Source: Streptomyces aurantiacus JA 4570 (GTDB lineage: Bacteria; Actinomycetota; Actinomycetes; Streptomycetales; Streptomycetaceae). Taken from it: a DNA stretch of 64,000 bases. The stretch spans positions 109,113-173,112 of the forward strand of contig NZ_AOPZ01000109.1 of the NCBI RefSeq assembly GCF_000414115.1. Reading direction: 5' to 3'. The position numbers were made by a program, and so were the translations under genes. Of this stretch, positions 1 through 8,030 are shown in pieces (within the stretch, counting starts at the first letter, position 1; each line of letters begins with the position of its first letter). Below the pieces are notes generated by a model, which was given only the letters and a program-made list of their open reading frames with translations, had not been told where the DNA came from and did no database searches.

Positions 1-69
1 CGCGCCGTTGAGCAGGTCGGCGGGGTTCTGGGACCTGGTGATGAGGTGGTTTCGCAGAGGCGTCGGCAC
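1..69 (-). CDS. 5' end of an unidentified gene, cut by the window edge
   Basis: A GTG codon at 67-69 (minus strand) sits 11 bases after a GGAGGTG ribosome-binding site at 81-87 and opens a frame of 23 codons that runs off the window. Of the 23 codons, 21 end in G or C, as expected for coding DNA here. The translated start is VPTPLRNHLITRSQNPADLL followed by NGA. I do not recognise the family. It lies downstream of the ring-cleavage genes on the same strand, so it may be a further enzyme of the same catabolic or tailoring set; that is inference from position only. Confidence 0.5.
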   Translation of the reverse strand, partial: MPTPLRNHLITRSQNPADLLNGA

Positions 70-183
70 GATGGTGGGGTCACCTCCCTAGGAGCTCATT
101 GTCAGCCATGGCGGTCGGCGGGAACCGTCGCGGGCGTACACATCGAGCCGTACGTCGCGACGTTCTCCTGCGGACCGCCGCCG

Positions 184-249
184 TCGGCCGGACGTCGGCC
201 GGACGTTGATCGGACGTTGGTCGGACGTCGGCCGACCGACCGTCGGCTG
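184..249. repeat. 11-bp tandem repeat, about six copies
   Basis: Units of 11 bases beginning at 184, 195, 206, 217, 228 and 239 follow the pattern TCGGCCGGACG. The first two are identical, the next two are TTGATCGGACG and TTGGTCGGACG, and the last two are degenerate. It lies between the extradiol dioxygenase stop and the start of the truncated gene. The 11-base period is close to one helical turn, so it could be a spaced protein-binding array, or simply slipped sequence. Confidence 0.75.
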
Positions 250-290
250 TCGGCGAGCCGGGTGTGGAGGGGTTCCACGCGGCTCTCCGT

Positions 291-1232
291 TCACATCGGC
301 GGGGCCTTGAACAGCCCTGGGTCGACGTCGTTGTGGGACTTGGCGGCGATGAACTCGTCCATCTCGTTGGCCGTGCCCCACTGGTCCGCGTTGGCGGGAT
401 CGCGCAGGTCGAAGATGTGGGGGTGCCAGGTGTCCTCGTCCAGGACCTCCAGCTCGGTGGTGTACTCGACGGTGTTGCCGGCCCGGTCGAGGAAGTAGCT
501 GAAGGAGTTGTCACCGGCGCGGTGCCGCCCCGGGCCCCACAGTCGCTCGATGCCCAGGCGCCGCATCCGGCCCGTGCCGCGCATGAACTCGTCGATGCCG
601 CGCCTCTCGAAGGAGGCGTGATGGAAGGCCGCGTGGGGCCCGCGCACGATGCCGAAGCTGTGGTGAAAGGTGTTGCACCGCAGAAACCACATGATCTCGC
701 CGCGGTCGCCCAGACACATCGTGTCCGAGAGACGGAACCCCAGATGCTTGATGTACCAGGCCACCGTGGCCTCCGGGGTGGGGGAGTTCATCAGCACGTG
801 GGACAGGCGCACGGGGACCGGCTCGCGGGCCTCGATCTTGCGGTGCCGGCGGGCGGAGACGTCGGCGGACACCTCGACGACACGGCCCTCGTTGTCGAAG
901 AAGCGGACCGCGTAGCCACCCCCGGGAGTGTCAAGGGATGTCGGCTCGTGGACCAACCGCACGCCCTGGGCGGCCAGTTGTCCGGCCAGGGTGTCGACAT
1001 CGTCGGCGCCGGCGGCACCGAAGGCGATGAGGTCGGTGCGCTTGTGGGCGTCCTCGCGCAGCCGCACCACGTACTGCTCCGGGGAGCCCTCGGCCGCCAG
1101 GAACGAGACGCCGGTGTCACCGGCGGTCTCCGTCAGCCCCCACAGCTCGGTGTAGAACCGGCGCTGCTCGGCGAAGTTCGGCATGGCGACATCGATGTGC
1201 CGCAGGTGGGTGATCAGACTGCTGTTGCTCAT
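291..1232 (-). CDS. Type I extradiol (catechol 2,3-dioxygenase-like) VOC dioxygenase
   Basis: A 313-residue protein with two vicinal-oxygen-chelate modules (about 7-125 and 141-262), the architecture and length of type I extradiol dioxygenases such as BphC. The expected 2-His-1-carboxylate iron ligands are visible in the second module: H145 in RLSHVLM, H205 in AFHHASFE and E256 in GNTVEY. The family opens catechol-type rings next to the two hydroxyls using Fe(II) and O2 in the cytoplasm. The ATG at 1232 follows a GGAG site. The gene starts 24 bases after the hydrolase stop and follows an FAD hydroxylase gene, which suggests a hydroxylate-cleave-hydrolyse sequence. The natural substrate cannot be read from the sequence. 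Confidence 0.87.
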   Translation of the reverse strand: MSNSSLITHLRHIDVAMPNFAEQRRFYTELWGLTETAGDTGVSFLAAEGSPEQYVVRLREDAHKRTDLIAFGAAGADDVDTLAGQLAAQGVRLVHEPTSLDTPGGGYAVRFFDNEGRVVEVSADVSARRHRKIEAREPVPVRLSHVLMNSPTPEATVAWYIKHLGFRLSDTMCLGDRGEIMWFLRCNTFHHSFGIVRGPHAAFHHASFERRGIDEFMRGTGRMRRLGIERLWGPGRHRAGDNSFSYFLDRAGNTVEYTTELEVLDEDTWHPHIFDLRDPANADQWGTANEMDEFIAAKSHNDVDPGLFKAPPM

Positions 1233-1256
1233 GGAGCACTCCTTCAGCCGCGCTGG

Positions 1257-2435
1257 TCAGCGCAGTCGGTCGGTCAGCCAGTCGAGGACGGTGGGCAGCA
1301 CGGGCCCCTCGCCCATGTGACCGCCGGGGAACAGCCGGGCCGTCTTGGGGCCCCCGTGCTCAAGGGCCAGGCAGAGGTCGGCCGAAGCGTTCTGCAGGTC
1401 GTCCTTGCCGTTGACCAGAAGCAGTGGGCAGCACGGCAGGTCCAGGACGCCCTGGTCGAGCAGGGACAGCTCGGGGCAGCGGTCGACGTAGTCCTCGAAG
1501 GTGCTGCCGCCGAAGACGCGCGCCCTGGCCGGCATCAGGTCCATCAGATAGGACGAGGCGTCGCGGCTGCGTTCCTGCCATTCGGGCTGGAAGGTCAGGT
1601 GGACGCCACCTCCCCAGTTGACGGCGGCGGCCAACTGTTCGCGGTGGGTGTGGGCGAGCTTCATCGCCCAGTAGCCGCCGAACGAGAGCCCCAGTGCCGC
1701 CACCCGGTCCGCGTCCAGGTCCTTCTGCCCGCGCAGCCAGGCGAAGACGGGATCCCACTGCCGTTCGGCGGCACGGCCCGCGAGCACCGGCGACTGCCCC
1801 ACCCCGGGCATGTCGATGTGCAGGGTCGCGAACCCGCGTTCGCGCAGCGGCCGGCCGCGCGCGTAGCTCTCCTCCTTCCACACATCGATCCCGCCCCACA
1901 TCATGACCACCGGCGGACGCGCCGCTCCCGCGGGCGGGCGTGCCACGAAGAACCGCAGCACCTCTCCCTCTCCGGCACGCCCCTCGAAGGGCGACGCCAA
2001 GTGCTGGACAGGCGTGCGCTCCAGAGCGGACACCCGGCCGAAGTACTGCAGGGCCCGGTCGTACGCGTGGAGTTTCGCCGGGTGCAGCGGGGAGGGATAG
2101 CGGCCCAGGAACGCGAACTGGTACGCCTGCCACCAGTTCTCCAGCGCTTCCTCGCGATCGCCGCTCTCCTCGGCCCCGCGCGCCCGGCTCGCGAAGTCCT
2201 CCGCCCCCGCCAGCCAGTGCCCGGCCCAGGACTGGGGATCGGTGCCGGGAAGCGTCTCGATGTGGCGCGCGGCGGCGTCGTGACTGATGGCGTTGAAGGG
2301 ATTCTTGCGCTGCTCCAGGTGCTCGCGCAGCCACTGCTGCGCCTCGGGCAGGGTTCGGGGCCGGGTCGGGGTTGGGGACGGGGATCCGGTTCGGGTGGGG
2401 GTGTGGGTGCGGGTTCGGGAAGGTGCAGCGGGCAT
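1257..2435 (-). CDS. Alpha/beta hydrolase with helical N-terminal cap (FrsA / C-C hydrolase type)
   Basis: A 392-residue alpha/beta hydrolase. Residues about 30-155 form a helical cap-like region; the hydrolase core follows with MMWGGIDVWKEE (oxyanion region), nucleophile S251 in GLSFGGYW, an Asp in NGKDDLQ and a His in GGHMGEG near the end. The layout resembles FrsA-like esterases and 2,6-dihydroxypseudooxynicotine hydrolase, a C-C bond hydrolase acting on a ring-linked ketone. Between a ring hydroxylase and an extradiol dioxygenase, hydrolysis of a ring-fission product or an aryl ketone is plausible but inferred. I chose the ATG at 2435 because GGAGAG precedes it; an in-frame ATG at 2447 is an alternative. 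Residues 7-30 are a Pro/Thr/Arg-rich extension. Confidence 0.8.
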   Translation of the reverse strand: MPAAPSRTRTHTPTRTGSPSPTPTRPRTLPEAQQWLREHLEQRKNPFNAISHDAAARHIETLPGTDPQSWAGHWLAGAEDFASRARGAEESGDREEALENWWQAYQFAFLGRYPSPLHPAKLHAYDRALQYFGRVSALERTPVQHLASPFEGRAGEGEVLRFFVARPPAGAARPPVVMMWGGIDVWKEESYARGRPLRERGFATLHIDMPGVGQSPVLAGRAAERQWDPVFAWLRGQKDLDADRVAALGLSFGGYWAMKLAHTHREQLAAAVNWGGGVHLTFQPEWQERSRDASSYLMDLMPARARVFGGSTFEDYVDRCPELSLLDQGVLDLPCCPLLLVNGKDDLQNASADLCLALEHGGPKTARLFPGGHMGEGPVLPTVLDWLTDRLR

Positions 2436-2497
2436 CTGTCTCTCCATGTCCGTCGTACGAAACGGCGAGCCGCCGGGACGCCCTTCGCGCCGGATGG

Positions 2498-3625
2498 TTA
2501 CGCGGGCTCGGCCATGAGCAGGTGGCAGGAATCGGCCAGCGGATACGCCTCGTGGTGGCGCTGCTCCCGCTCCAGGCCGACGATCGCCACCGACGTCTCC
2601 ACGAGCGTTCGGCACCGCTGCGCGCGCCGGCTGACGAACGCCTGGAGCCCCGCGCCGACGGACTCGTGGCGCTCGAGTTCCCGGGCCAGTACGAGCCCGT
2701 CCTCGATGGCCAGGGCAGCACCACTGGCCATCTGCGGTGCGGGCGCATGTGCGGCGTCCCCGATGACCACGCCGTCGCCCCGGTTCCAGGCGCCCTCCAG
2801 GAGCGCCGTCAGCACCGGGCGGCGCACCACCGATTCCGACGCGGACACCAGGGAGCGGATCTCCTCCACCCGGCCCGGGAAGGCCGCCAGCAGCTGCTGC
2901 AGACGCGGGGCGAGTTCGGCATCGGGAAGGACGCTCTGCTCCACTCCGTTCTCCGTCAGGAACACGTACGCCTGACTGCCCGAGAGGGGCACGAGTCCGG
3001 CCGTGTCGGCCTTCCCGGCGAACTGATGGATCCCGGTGGCCCACCGCGGGCGGGGCACTAGAGCCCGCCAGACCATCTGCCTGTGAAAGCCGAGCGAGGT
3101 CTCAAGCCCCAGCAGGCCCCGCGTCGTCGAGCGGATCCCGTCCGCGCCCACCAGCAGCGCGACCCTGCGGACCGCGCCGTCCGACAACCGCACGCGGACC
3201 AGGCCCCTCTCCTGATCCACCGCGGCGACGGTCACTCCGTGGCGTACCACTACACCGCGCCTCTCGGCCTCCGCGTACAGGATGCGGTGCAGCGCGGGAC
3301 GCGCGATTCCGACCATCGCCGGTCGTCGCGCACCCAGCAGGCGTGGCAGCTGGGCCTCGCCCGCGGGCTCGCCGTTCACGTCCACGTGCGTGACCGTGCT
3401 CATGCCGTAGCCCTCGGCCAGACATGCGTCCGCGAGACCCAGCTCGTCCAGCGCGCGCAGCGAAGGACCCGTCAGGCACAACCCCCATCCAGAAGCCGCC
3501 TCCGGCGGGCCGACCTCGGCGATCTCCACCTGCCATCCGCGCCGTGCCAGGGCAATGGCCGCCGTCAGACCAGCCACACCCGCACCCACGATCACGGCTG
3601 TCTGCGCACCGCGACAGCTGTCCAT
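2498..3625 (-). CDS. FAD-dependent monooxygenase (PHBH / salicylate hydroxylase type)
   Basis: A 375-residue group A flavoprotein hydroxylase. The N-terminal dinucleotide fold is VIVGAGVAGLTAAIALARRG (about 11-30); LLVGADGIRST supplies the DG motif (mid-protein) and VIGDAAHAPAPQMASGAA the GD motif that contacts the FAD ribityl chain. Such enzymes use NAD(P)H and O2 to hydroxylate aromatic rings in the cytosol. The ATG at 3625 has GGAGGCG in front and ends at a TAA. It is the first gene of the leftward set; the hydrolase starts 62 bases after its stop. Substrate is unknown; the neighbours suggest it prepares a ring for extradiol cleavage. Confidence 0.87.
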   Translation of the reverse strand: MDSCRGAQTAVIVGAGVAGLTAAIALARRGWQVEIAEVGPPEAASGWGLCLTGPSLRALDELGLADACLAEGYGMSTVTHVDVNGEPAGEAQLPRLLGARRPAMVGIARPALHRILYAEAERRGVVVRHGVTVAAVDQERGLVRVRLSDGAVRRVALLVGADGIRSTTRGLLGLETSLGFHRQMVWRALVPRPRWATGIHQFAGKADTAGLVPLSGSQAYVFLTENGVEQSVLPDAELAPRLQQLLAAFPGRVEEIRSLVSASESVVRRPVLTALLEGAWNRGDGVVIGDAAHAPAPQMASGAALAIEDGLVLARELERHESVGAGLQAFVSRRAQRCRTLVETSVAIVGLEREQRHHEAYPLADSCHLLMAEPA

Positions 3626-3731
3626 ATACGCCTCCAGAGCGCCGATTTCCTCGACACCGTAGGACGCGTCGGCGCTCCGCCTTGTCCGAATCGGGCGGCG
3701 GCCATCCGCTGTCGGCAAGCAGTTGGGCGCC

Positions 3732-3764
3732 GGGGCGCGGGGAACTGCGCGAGCCGCCACGCAA
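3732..3764. repeat. Dispersed Streptomyces intergenic repeat (GGGGCGCGGGGAACTGCGCG family)
   Basis: The stretch contains GGGGCGCGGGGAACTGCGCG followed by AGCCGCCACGC, a motif I recall as widely dispersed between genes in Streptomyces chromosomes. It carries a short dyad (GCGC, 8-base loop, GCGC). It lies just beyond the stop of the TPR gene. Its genus-wide occurrence is from memory and was not searched. Confidence 0.5.
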
Positions 3765-3768
3765 CGAG

Positions 3769-4323
3769 CTAGACCGTCTCGTCGAGATCCTTGGCGTAGT
3801 ACTCGATGGCGGGACGGTAGGAGGCGATGTCCGGGTCCCGGCTCGTCGCGGCGAGGAGCCGCAGCAGGACTCCCATCGCGTCACGGGCATGGCCCGTGTT
3901 GTACAGCGCCATGGCCAGGAAGGTCTTGAGGGCTCCGTCGTCCGGGTACTCCTCGGACGCCTCGCGCAGCGCGGTGACGGCTTCCTCGTATCGGCTGAGG
4001 ACGCGGTACGTGCTGCCGAGGCCGAGGAGTGCTCCGCGTCGGTCGTCGTCCGAGAGGCCCGGCAGCTGGATCGCGCGCTGGTAGTGGGGCAGGGCCTCGG
4101 CTTCGAGGCCGAGCGTGTCGTGCACCCACGCGGTCTGGTAGGCCACTTCGGCATCGTCGGGGAAGCGCTCGCTGAGGGGGATCAGGAGTGCGCGCGCCTC
4201 CTCGCGGCTGCCGCTCTCACGGAGTCGTACGGCCTCGGCGAGCACCTCGTCCCGGCCGTCGCCCGTCCCCGGGCCGGGGCTCGTGCTGCCGCCCCCGGCC
4301 GGTCCGCCGCCGCTGTCGCTCAT
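3769..4323 (-). CDS. Tetratricopeptide-repeat protein
   Basis: A 184-residue soluble protein. After a Gly/Pro/Ser-rich head (about 1-28) come helical pairs with TPR spacing: EEARALLIPLSERFPDDAEV, LEAEALPHYQRAIQLPGLSD, YRVLSRYEEAVTALREASEE and a last pair ending in AKDLDETV. TPR proteins are protein-interaction scaffolds, so no enzymatic role is implied. The ATG at 4323 follows GGGAG; longer in-frame extensions run through the 9-bp repeat and are unlikely to be translated. The gene is on the same strand as the thioesterase gene, 139 bases downstream of its stop. Confidence 0.8.
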   Translation of the reverse strand: MSDSGGGPAGGGSTSPGPGTGDGRDEVLAEAVRLRESGSREEARALLIPLSERFPDDAEVAYQTAWVHDTLGLEAEALPHYQRAIQLPGLSDDDRRGALLGLGSTYRVLSRYEEAVTALREASEEYPDDGALKTFLAMALYNTGHARDAMGVLLRLLAATSRDPDIASYRPAIEYYAKDLDETV

Positions 4324-4371
4324 GTCGTGCTCCCGTCCCCTGTGCCTCCCCCTCGTCGGGGAGAACGTCTT

Positions 4372-4442
4372 CAAGTCCCGCAAGTCCCGCAAGTCCCGCA
4401 AGTCCCGCAAGTCCCGTACGTCCGCAAGTCCCGCAAGTCCCT
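4372..4442. repeat. 9-bp tandem repeat (CAAGTCCCG), seven near-perfect copies
   Basis: Five perfect CAAGTCCCG units start at 4372, 4381, 4390, 4399 and 4408. An 8-base degenerate unit (TACGTCCG) follows, then two more copies at 4425 and 4434, the last ending in T. The array sits between the thioesterase stop (4463) and the TPR start (4323), within the transcribed leftward direction. It gives open reading frames of Asp-Leu-Arg repeats but has no start site of its own. Confidence 0.9.
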
Positions 4443-4462
4443 TGCGCAGCACGCCTGTCGGC

Positions 4463-5365
4463 TCAGGCGTCCGGAGCGGGCGTGCCCATGTGCCGGGGTG
4501 CGTGCGGGCGGAACAGCCCCTCCTGGACGACCGAGACGAGGAGCCGGCCCTCGATGTCGTAGATACGGCCCCGCGCCAGACCGCGGCCGCCCGTGGCGAT
4601 CGGTGACTCCTGGTCGTACAGGAACCACTCGTCGGCGCGGAACGGCCGGTGGAACCACATGGCGTGGTCGAGCGAGGCCATGTCGAAGCCCCGCGGACCC
4701 CACAGCGGCTCCACGGGGATGCGGACGGCGTCGAGGAGGGTCATGTCGCTGGCGTACGTGAGCGCGCAGGTGTGCACCAGCGGGTCGTCGCCGAGAGGGC
4801 CGACGGCGCGCATCCACACCGCGCTGCGCGGCTCGGCGTCCTTGATCTCCTCGGCGGTCCAGCGCAGCCGGTCCACATAGCGGATGTCGAAGGGCTGCCG
4901 CCGCGCCATCCGCTCCCACTGCTCCGGGAGCGCGCCCAGGTGCTCCTTGATCTCCTCGGCGACCGTCGGCAGTGTCTCCGGGGCGGGAGCGTCGATGCGA
5001 GGCGGCAGCTGGTGCTCGAAAGCGCCCTGTTCGGGCTGATGGAAGGAAGCGGTGAGATTGAAGATGGTGCGCCCCTGCTGGACCGCCGTGACGCGGCGCG
5101 TGGTGAAGGACCGGCCGTCGCGCACCCGCTCCACCTGATACACGATGGGCACGCCCGGCCGGCCGGGACGCAGGAAGTACGCGTGCAGCGAGTGCACCGG
5201 CCGGTCGCCCTCCGTGGTGCGGCCGGCCGCGACCAGCGCCTGCCCGGCGACCTGCCCGCCGAAGACGCGCTGGAGGGACTCCTGCGGGCTGCGGCCGCGG
5301 AAGATGTTGACCTCGATCTGTTCCAGGTCCAGCAGATCGACCAGGCGGTCGGCGGGAGTGTTCAT
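4463..5365 (-). CDS. tesB: Acyl-CoA thioesterase II
   Basis: A 300-residue double-hotdog thioesterase. The first hotdog has LEQIEVNIFRGRSPQ and RVFGGQVAGQALVAAGRTT. Further on come HSLHAYFLRPGRPGVPIVY, the catalytic-type segment TYASDMTLLDAV and SLDHAMWFHRPFRADEW, all typical of TesB, which cleaves medium- to long-chain acyl-CoAs in the cytosol. The length matches the family (about 285-300). The ATG at 5365 is preceded by an A/G-rich CAGGAG region. The helicase gene on the same strand stops 49 bases upstream, so the two may be co-transcribed. Confidence 0.92.
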   Translation of the reverse strand: MNTPADRLVDLLDLEQIEVNIFRGRSPQESLQRVFGGQVAGQALVAAGRTTEGDRPVHSLHAYFLRPGRPGVPIVYQVERVRDGRSFTTRRVTAVQQGRTIFNLTASFHQPEQGAFEHQLPPRIDAPAPETLPTVAEEIKEHLGALPEQWERMARRQPFDIRYVDRLRWTAEEIKDAEPRSAVWMRAVGPLGDDPLVHTCALTYASDMTLLDAVRIPVEPLWGPRGFDMASLDHAMWFHRPFRADEWFLYDQESPIATGGRGLARGRIYDIEGRLLVSVVQEGLFRPHAPRHMGTPAPDA

Positions 5366-5413
5366 GACGGTTCTTCGACTCCTGTCCAGGGGCTCGGGTG
5401 CAAAGACAGGCCC

Positions 5414-7927
5414 TCAGAGCTGCCCGACGTCCGTGACGCGGACGACGGCGCGGCCCTCCTCGTCGGACGCGGCGAGGTCGACCTCCGCGCTGATGCCCCA
5501 GTCATGGTCGCCGTTCGGGTCGGCGAACGTCTGGCGGACGCGCCAGAGACCGTGCTCCGGATCCTCCTCGATGCGCAACAGCTTGGGGCCGCGCGCGTCG
5601 GGGCCGGTGCCCAGGTCGTCGTACTCGTCCCAGTACTTGTCCATGGCCGCGCCCCACGCGTCCGCGTCCCAGCCCGACTCGGCGTCCAGCTCGCCCAGCT
5701 CCTCGACGTGGTCGAGGGCGGCGAGCTCGACCCGGCGGAAGAGCGCGTTGCGGACGAGGACGCGGAAGGCGCGGGCGTTGGCCGTCACCGGCTTCACCTG
5801 GTCGGCCTTCTCCTGGGCCTCCTCGGCCGTCATGACCTCGGGGTTGGCGAGCTGCTCCCACTCGTCCAGGAGGCTGGAGTCGACCTGACGGACCATCTCG
5901 CCGAGCCAGGCGATCAGATCCTCCAGGTCCTCGGACTTCAGGTCGTCCGGGATGGTGTGCTCAAGCGCCTTGTACGCGCTCGCGAGGTAGCGCAGGACGA
6001 TGCCCTCGGTGCGGGCGAGCTCGTAGAACGAGGTGAACTCGGTGAAGGACAGCGCCCGTTCGTACATGTCGCGGATCACGGACTTCGGGGACAGCGGGTG
6101 ATCGCCGACCCACGGGTGGCTGGTGCGGTAGGTGTCGTAGGCGTGGAAGAGGAGCTCCTCCAGCGGCTTCGGGTACGTGATGTCCTGAAGGCGCTCCATC
6201 CGGTCCTCGTACTCGACGCCGTCGGCCTTCATCAGCGCCACCGCCTCGCCGCGCGCCTTGTTCTGCTGGGCGGCGAGGATCTGGCGCGGGTCGTCGAGGG
6301 TGGACTCCACGACGGAGACCATGTCGAGGGCGTACGAGGGCGACTCGGGGTCGAGGAGTTCGAACGCGGCGAGGGCGAAGGTCGACAACGGCTGGTTGAG
6401 CGCGAAGTCCTGCTGGAGGTCGACCGTCAGACGCACGACGCGGCCGGTGGCGTCCGGCTCGTCCAGCTTCTCGACGACGCCCCCGGCGAGCAGCGAGCGG
6501 TAGATGGCGATGGCGCGGCGGATGTGGCGGAGCTGCTGCTTGCGGGGCTCGTGGTTGTCCTCCAGGAGGCGGCGCATCGCCTCGAAGGCGTTGCCCGGCC
6601 GCGCGATCACCGAGAGCAGCATGGTGTGCGTGACGCGGAACCGCGACGTGAGCGGCTCGGGCTCGGAGGTGATGAGCTTGTCGAAGGTGCTCTCGGTCCA
6701 GCCCACGAAGCCCTCGGGTGCCTTCTTGCGCACCACCTTGCGGCGCTTCTTCGCGTCGTCGCCCGCCTTGGCGAGCGCCTTCTCGTTCTCGATGACGTGC
6801 TCGGGTGCCTGCGCGACGACGAAGCCCGCGGTGTCGAAGCCCGCGCGCCCGGCGCGGCCGGCGATCTGGTGGAACTCCCGCGCGCGCAGCGTGCGCACGC
6901 GATTGCCGTCGTACTTGGTGAGTGCCGTGAAGAGCACCGTGCGGATGGGTACGTTCACGCCGACACCGAGAGTGTCCGTACCGCAGATGACCTTCAGGAG
7001 GCCGGCCTGGGCGAGCTTCTCCACGAGGCGGCGGTACTTGGGCAGCATGCCGGCGTGGTGCACGCCGATGCCGTGCCGGACGTAGCGCGAGAGGTTGCGG
7101 CCGAACTTGGTGGTGAAGCGGAAGTTGCCGATGAGCTCGGCGATCTGGTCCTTCTCGGCGCGCGTGCACATGTTGATGCTCATCAGCGACTGTGCCCGCT
7201 CCACGGCCTGCGCCTGCGTGAAGTGCACGATGTAGACCGGCGCCTGCTTGGTCTCCAGGAGCTCGGTCAGCGTCTCGGTGATCGGGGTGAGGCGGTACTC
7301 GTACGAGAGCGGGACCGGACGGGTCGCGGAGCGGACCACCGAGGTGGGGCGGCCGGTGCGACGGGTGAGGTCCTTCTCGAACATCGAGACGTCGCCGAGC
7401 GTCGCGGACATGAGGACGAACTGCGCCTGTGGCAGTTCGAGCAGCGGGATCTGCCAGGCCCAGCCGCGGTCCGGCTCCGCGTAGAAGTGGAACTCGTCCA
7501 TCACGACCTGGCCGATGTCGGCGTCCTTGCCGTCGCGCAGCGCGATGGAGGCGAGGACCTCGGCGGTGCAGCAGATCACGGGGGCGTCGGCGTTCACGGA
7601 GGCGTCGCCGGTCAGCATGCCGACGTTCTCGGTGCCGAAGAGCTTGCACAGGTCGAAGAACTTCTCCGACACCAGCGCCTTGATCGGAGCGGTGTAGAAG
7701 GTGACCTTGTCCTGGGCGAGGGCGGTGAAGTGCGCACCCGCCGCGACCAGGCTCTTGCCGGAGCCGGTGGGTGTCGACAAGATCACATTTGCCCCGGAGA
7801 CCACCTCGATCAGCGCCTCCTCCTGGGCCGGATAGAGAGTGATCCCCTGGTCCTCGGCCCACGACGAGAAGGCTTCGAAGAGGGCATCGGGGTCGGCATC
7901 CGGCGGCAGCTGATCGATAAGGGTCAC
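5414..7927 (-). CDS. Ski2-like DEAD/DEAH-box helicase (DUF3516-containing)
   Basis: An 837-residue superfamily 2 helicase. Motif I is STPTGSGKSLVAAG, motif II is MDEFHFY, motif III MSATLGD, and motif VI QIAGRAGRAGFDTAGF, giving an ATPase core over about residues 20-400. The C-terminal half matches what I recall as the DUF3516 region of actinobacterial helicases. These proteins are assumed to unwind RNA, but no substrate is established for this family to my knowledge. A GTG at 7927 is chosen as the start: GGGAGG lies 12 bases upstream, and the frame before it shows poor codon use. It is divergent from the membrane protein gene at 8031. Confidence 0.88.
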   Translation of the reverse strand: MTLIDQLPPDADPDALFEAFSSWAEDQGITLYPAQEEALIEVVSGANVILSTPTGSGKSLVAAGAHFTALAQDKVTFYTAPIKALVSEKFFDLCKLFGTENVGMLTGDASVNADAPVICCTAEVLASIALRDGKDADIGQVVMDEFHFYAEPDRGWAWQIPLLELPQAQFVLMSATLGDVSMFEKDLTRRTGRPTSVVRSATRPVPLSYEYRLTPITETLTELLETKQAPVYIVHFTQAQAVERAQSLMSINMCTRAEKDQIAELIGNFRFTTKFGRNLSRYVRHGIGVHHAGMLPKYRRLVEKLAQAGLLKVICGTDTLGVGVNVPIRTVLFTALTKYDGNRVRTLRAREFHQIAGRAGRAGFDTAGFVVAQAPEHVIENEKALAKAGDDAKKRRKVVRKKAPEGFVGWTESTFDKLITSEPEPLTSRFRVTHTMLLSVIARPGNAFEAMRRLLEDNHEPRKQQLRHIRRAIAIYRSLLAGGVVEKLDEPDATGRVVRLTVDLQQDFALNQPLSTFALAAFELLDPESPSYALDMVSVVESTLDDPRQILAAQQNKARGEAVALMKADGVEYEDRMERLQDITYPKPLEELLFHAYDTYRTSHPWVGDHPLSPKSVIRDMYERALSFTEFTSFYELARTEGIVLRYLASAYKALEHTIPDDLKSEDLEDLIAWLGEMVRQVDSSLLDEWEQLANPEVMTAEEAQEKADQVKPVTANARAFRVLVRNALFRRVELAALDHVEELGELDAESGWDADAWGAAMDKYWDEYDDLGTGPDARGPKLLRIEEDPEHGLWRVRQTFADPNGDHDWGISAEVDLAASDEEGRAVVRVTDVGQL

Positions 7928-8030
7928 ACCCCCATCTTGCCTCCCTTCCCACCGGATCAGGGAACCGGACGACCGCACGAAGATCACGAACGTTACGCTG
8001 TTCCGCCAACGGGGCGTCAGGTCAACGGAA

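Noticed and set aside
46..498. A 150-codon plus-strand frame at the window start
   Set aside because: It crosses the 11-bp repeat and the dioxygenase stop and lacks a ribosome-binding site; the minus-strand start at 69 has a better one.
264..2975. A 903-codon open frame on the plus strand
   Set aside because: It is antisense to three well-supported enzymes, gives low-complexity Arg/Gly/Val-rich protein and has no family signature; a typical high-GC shadow frame.
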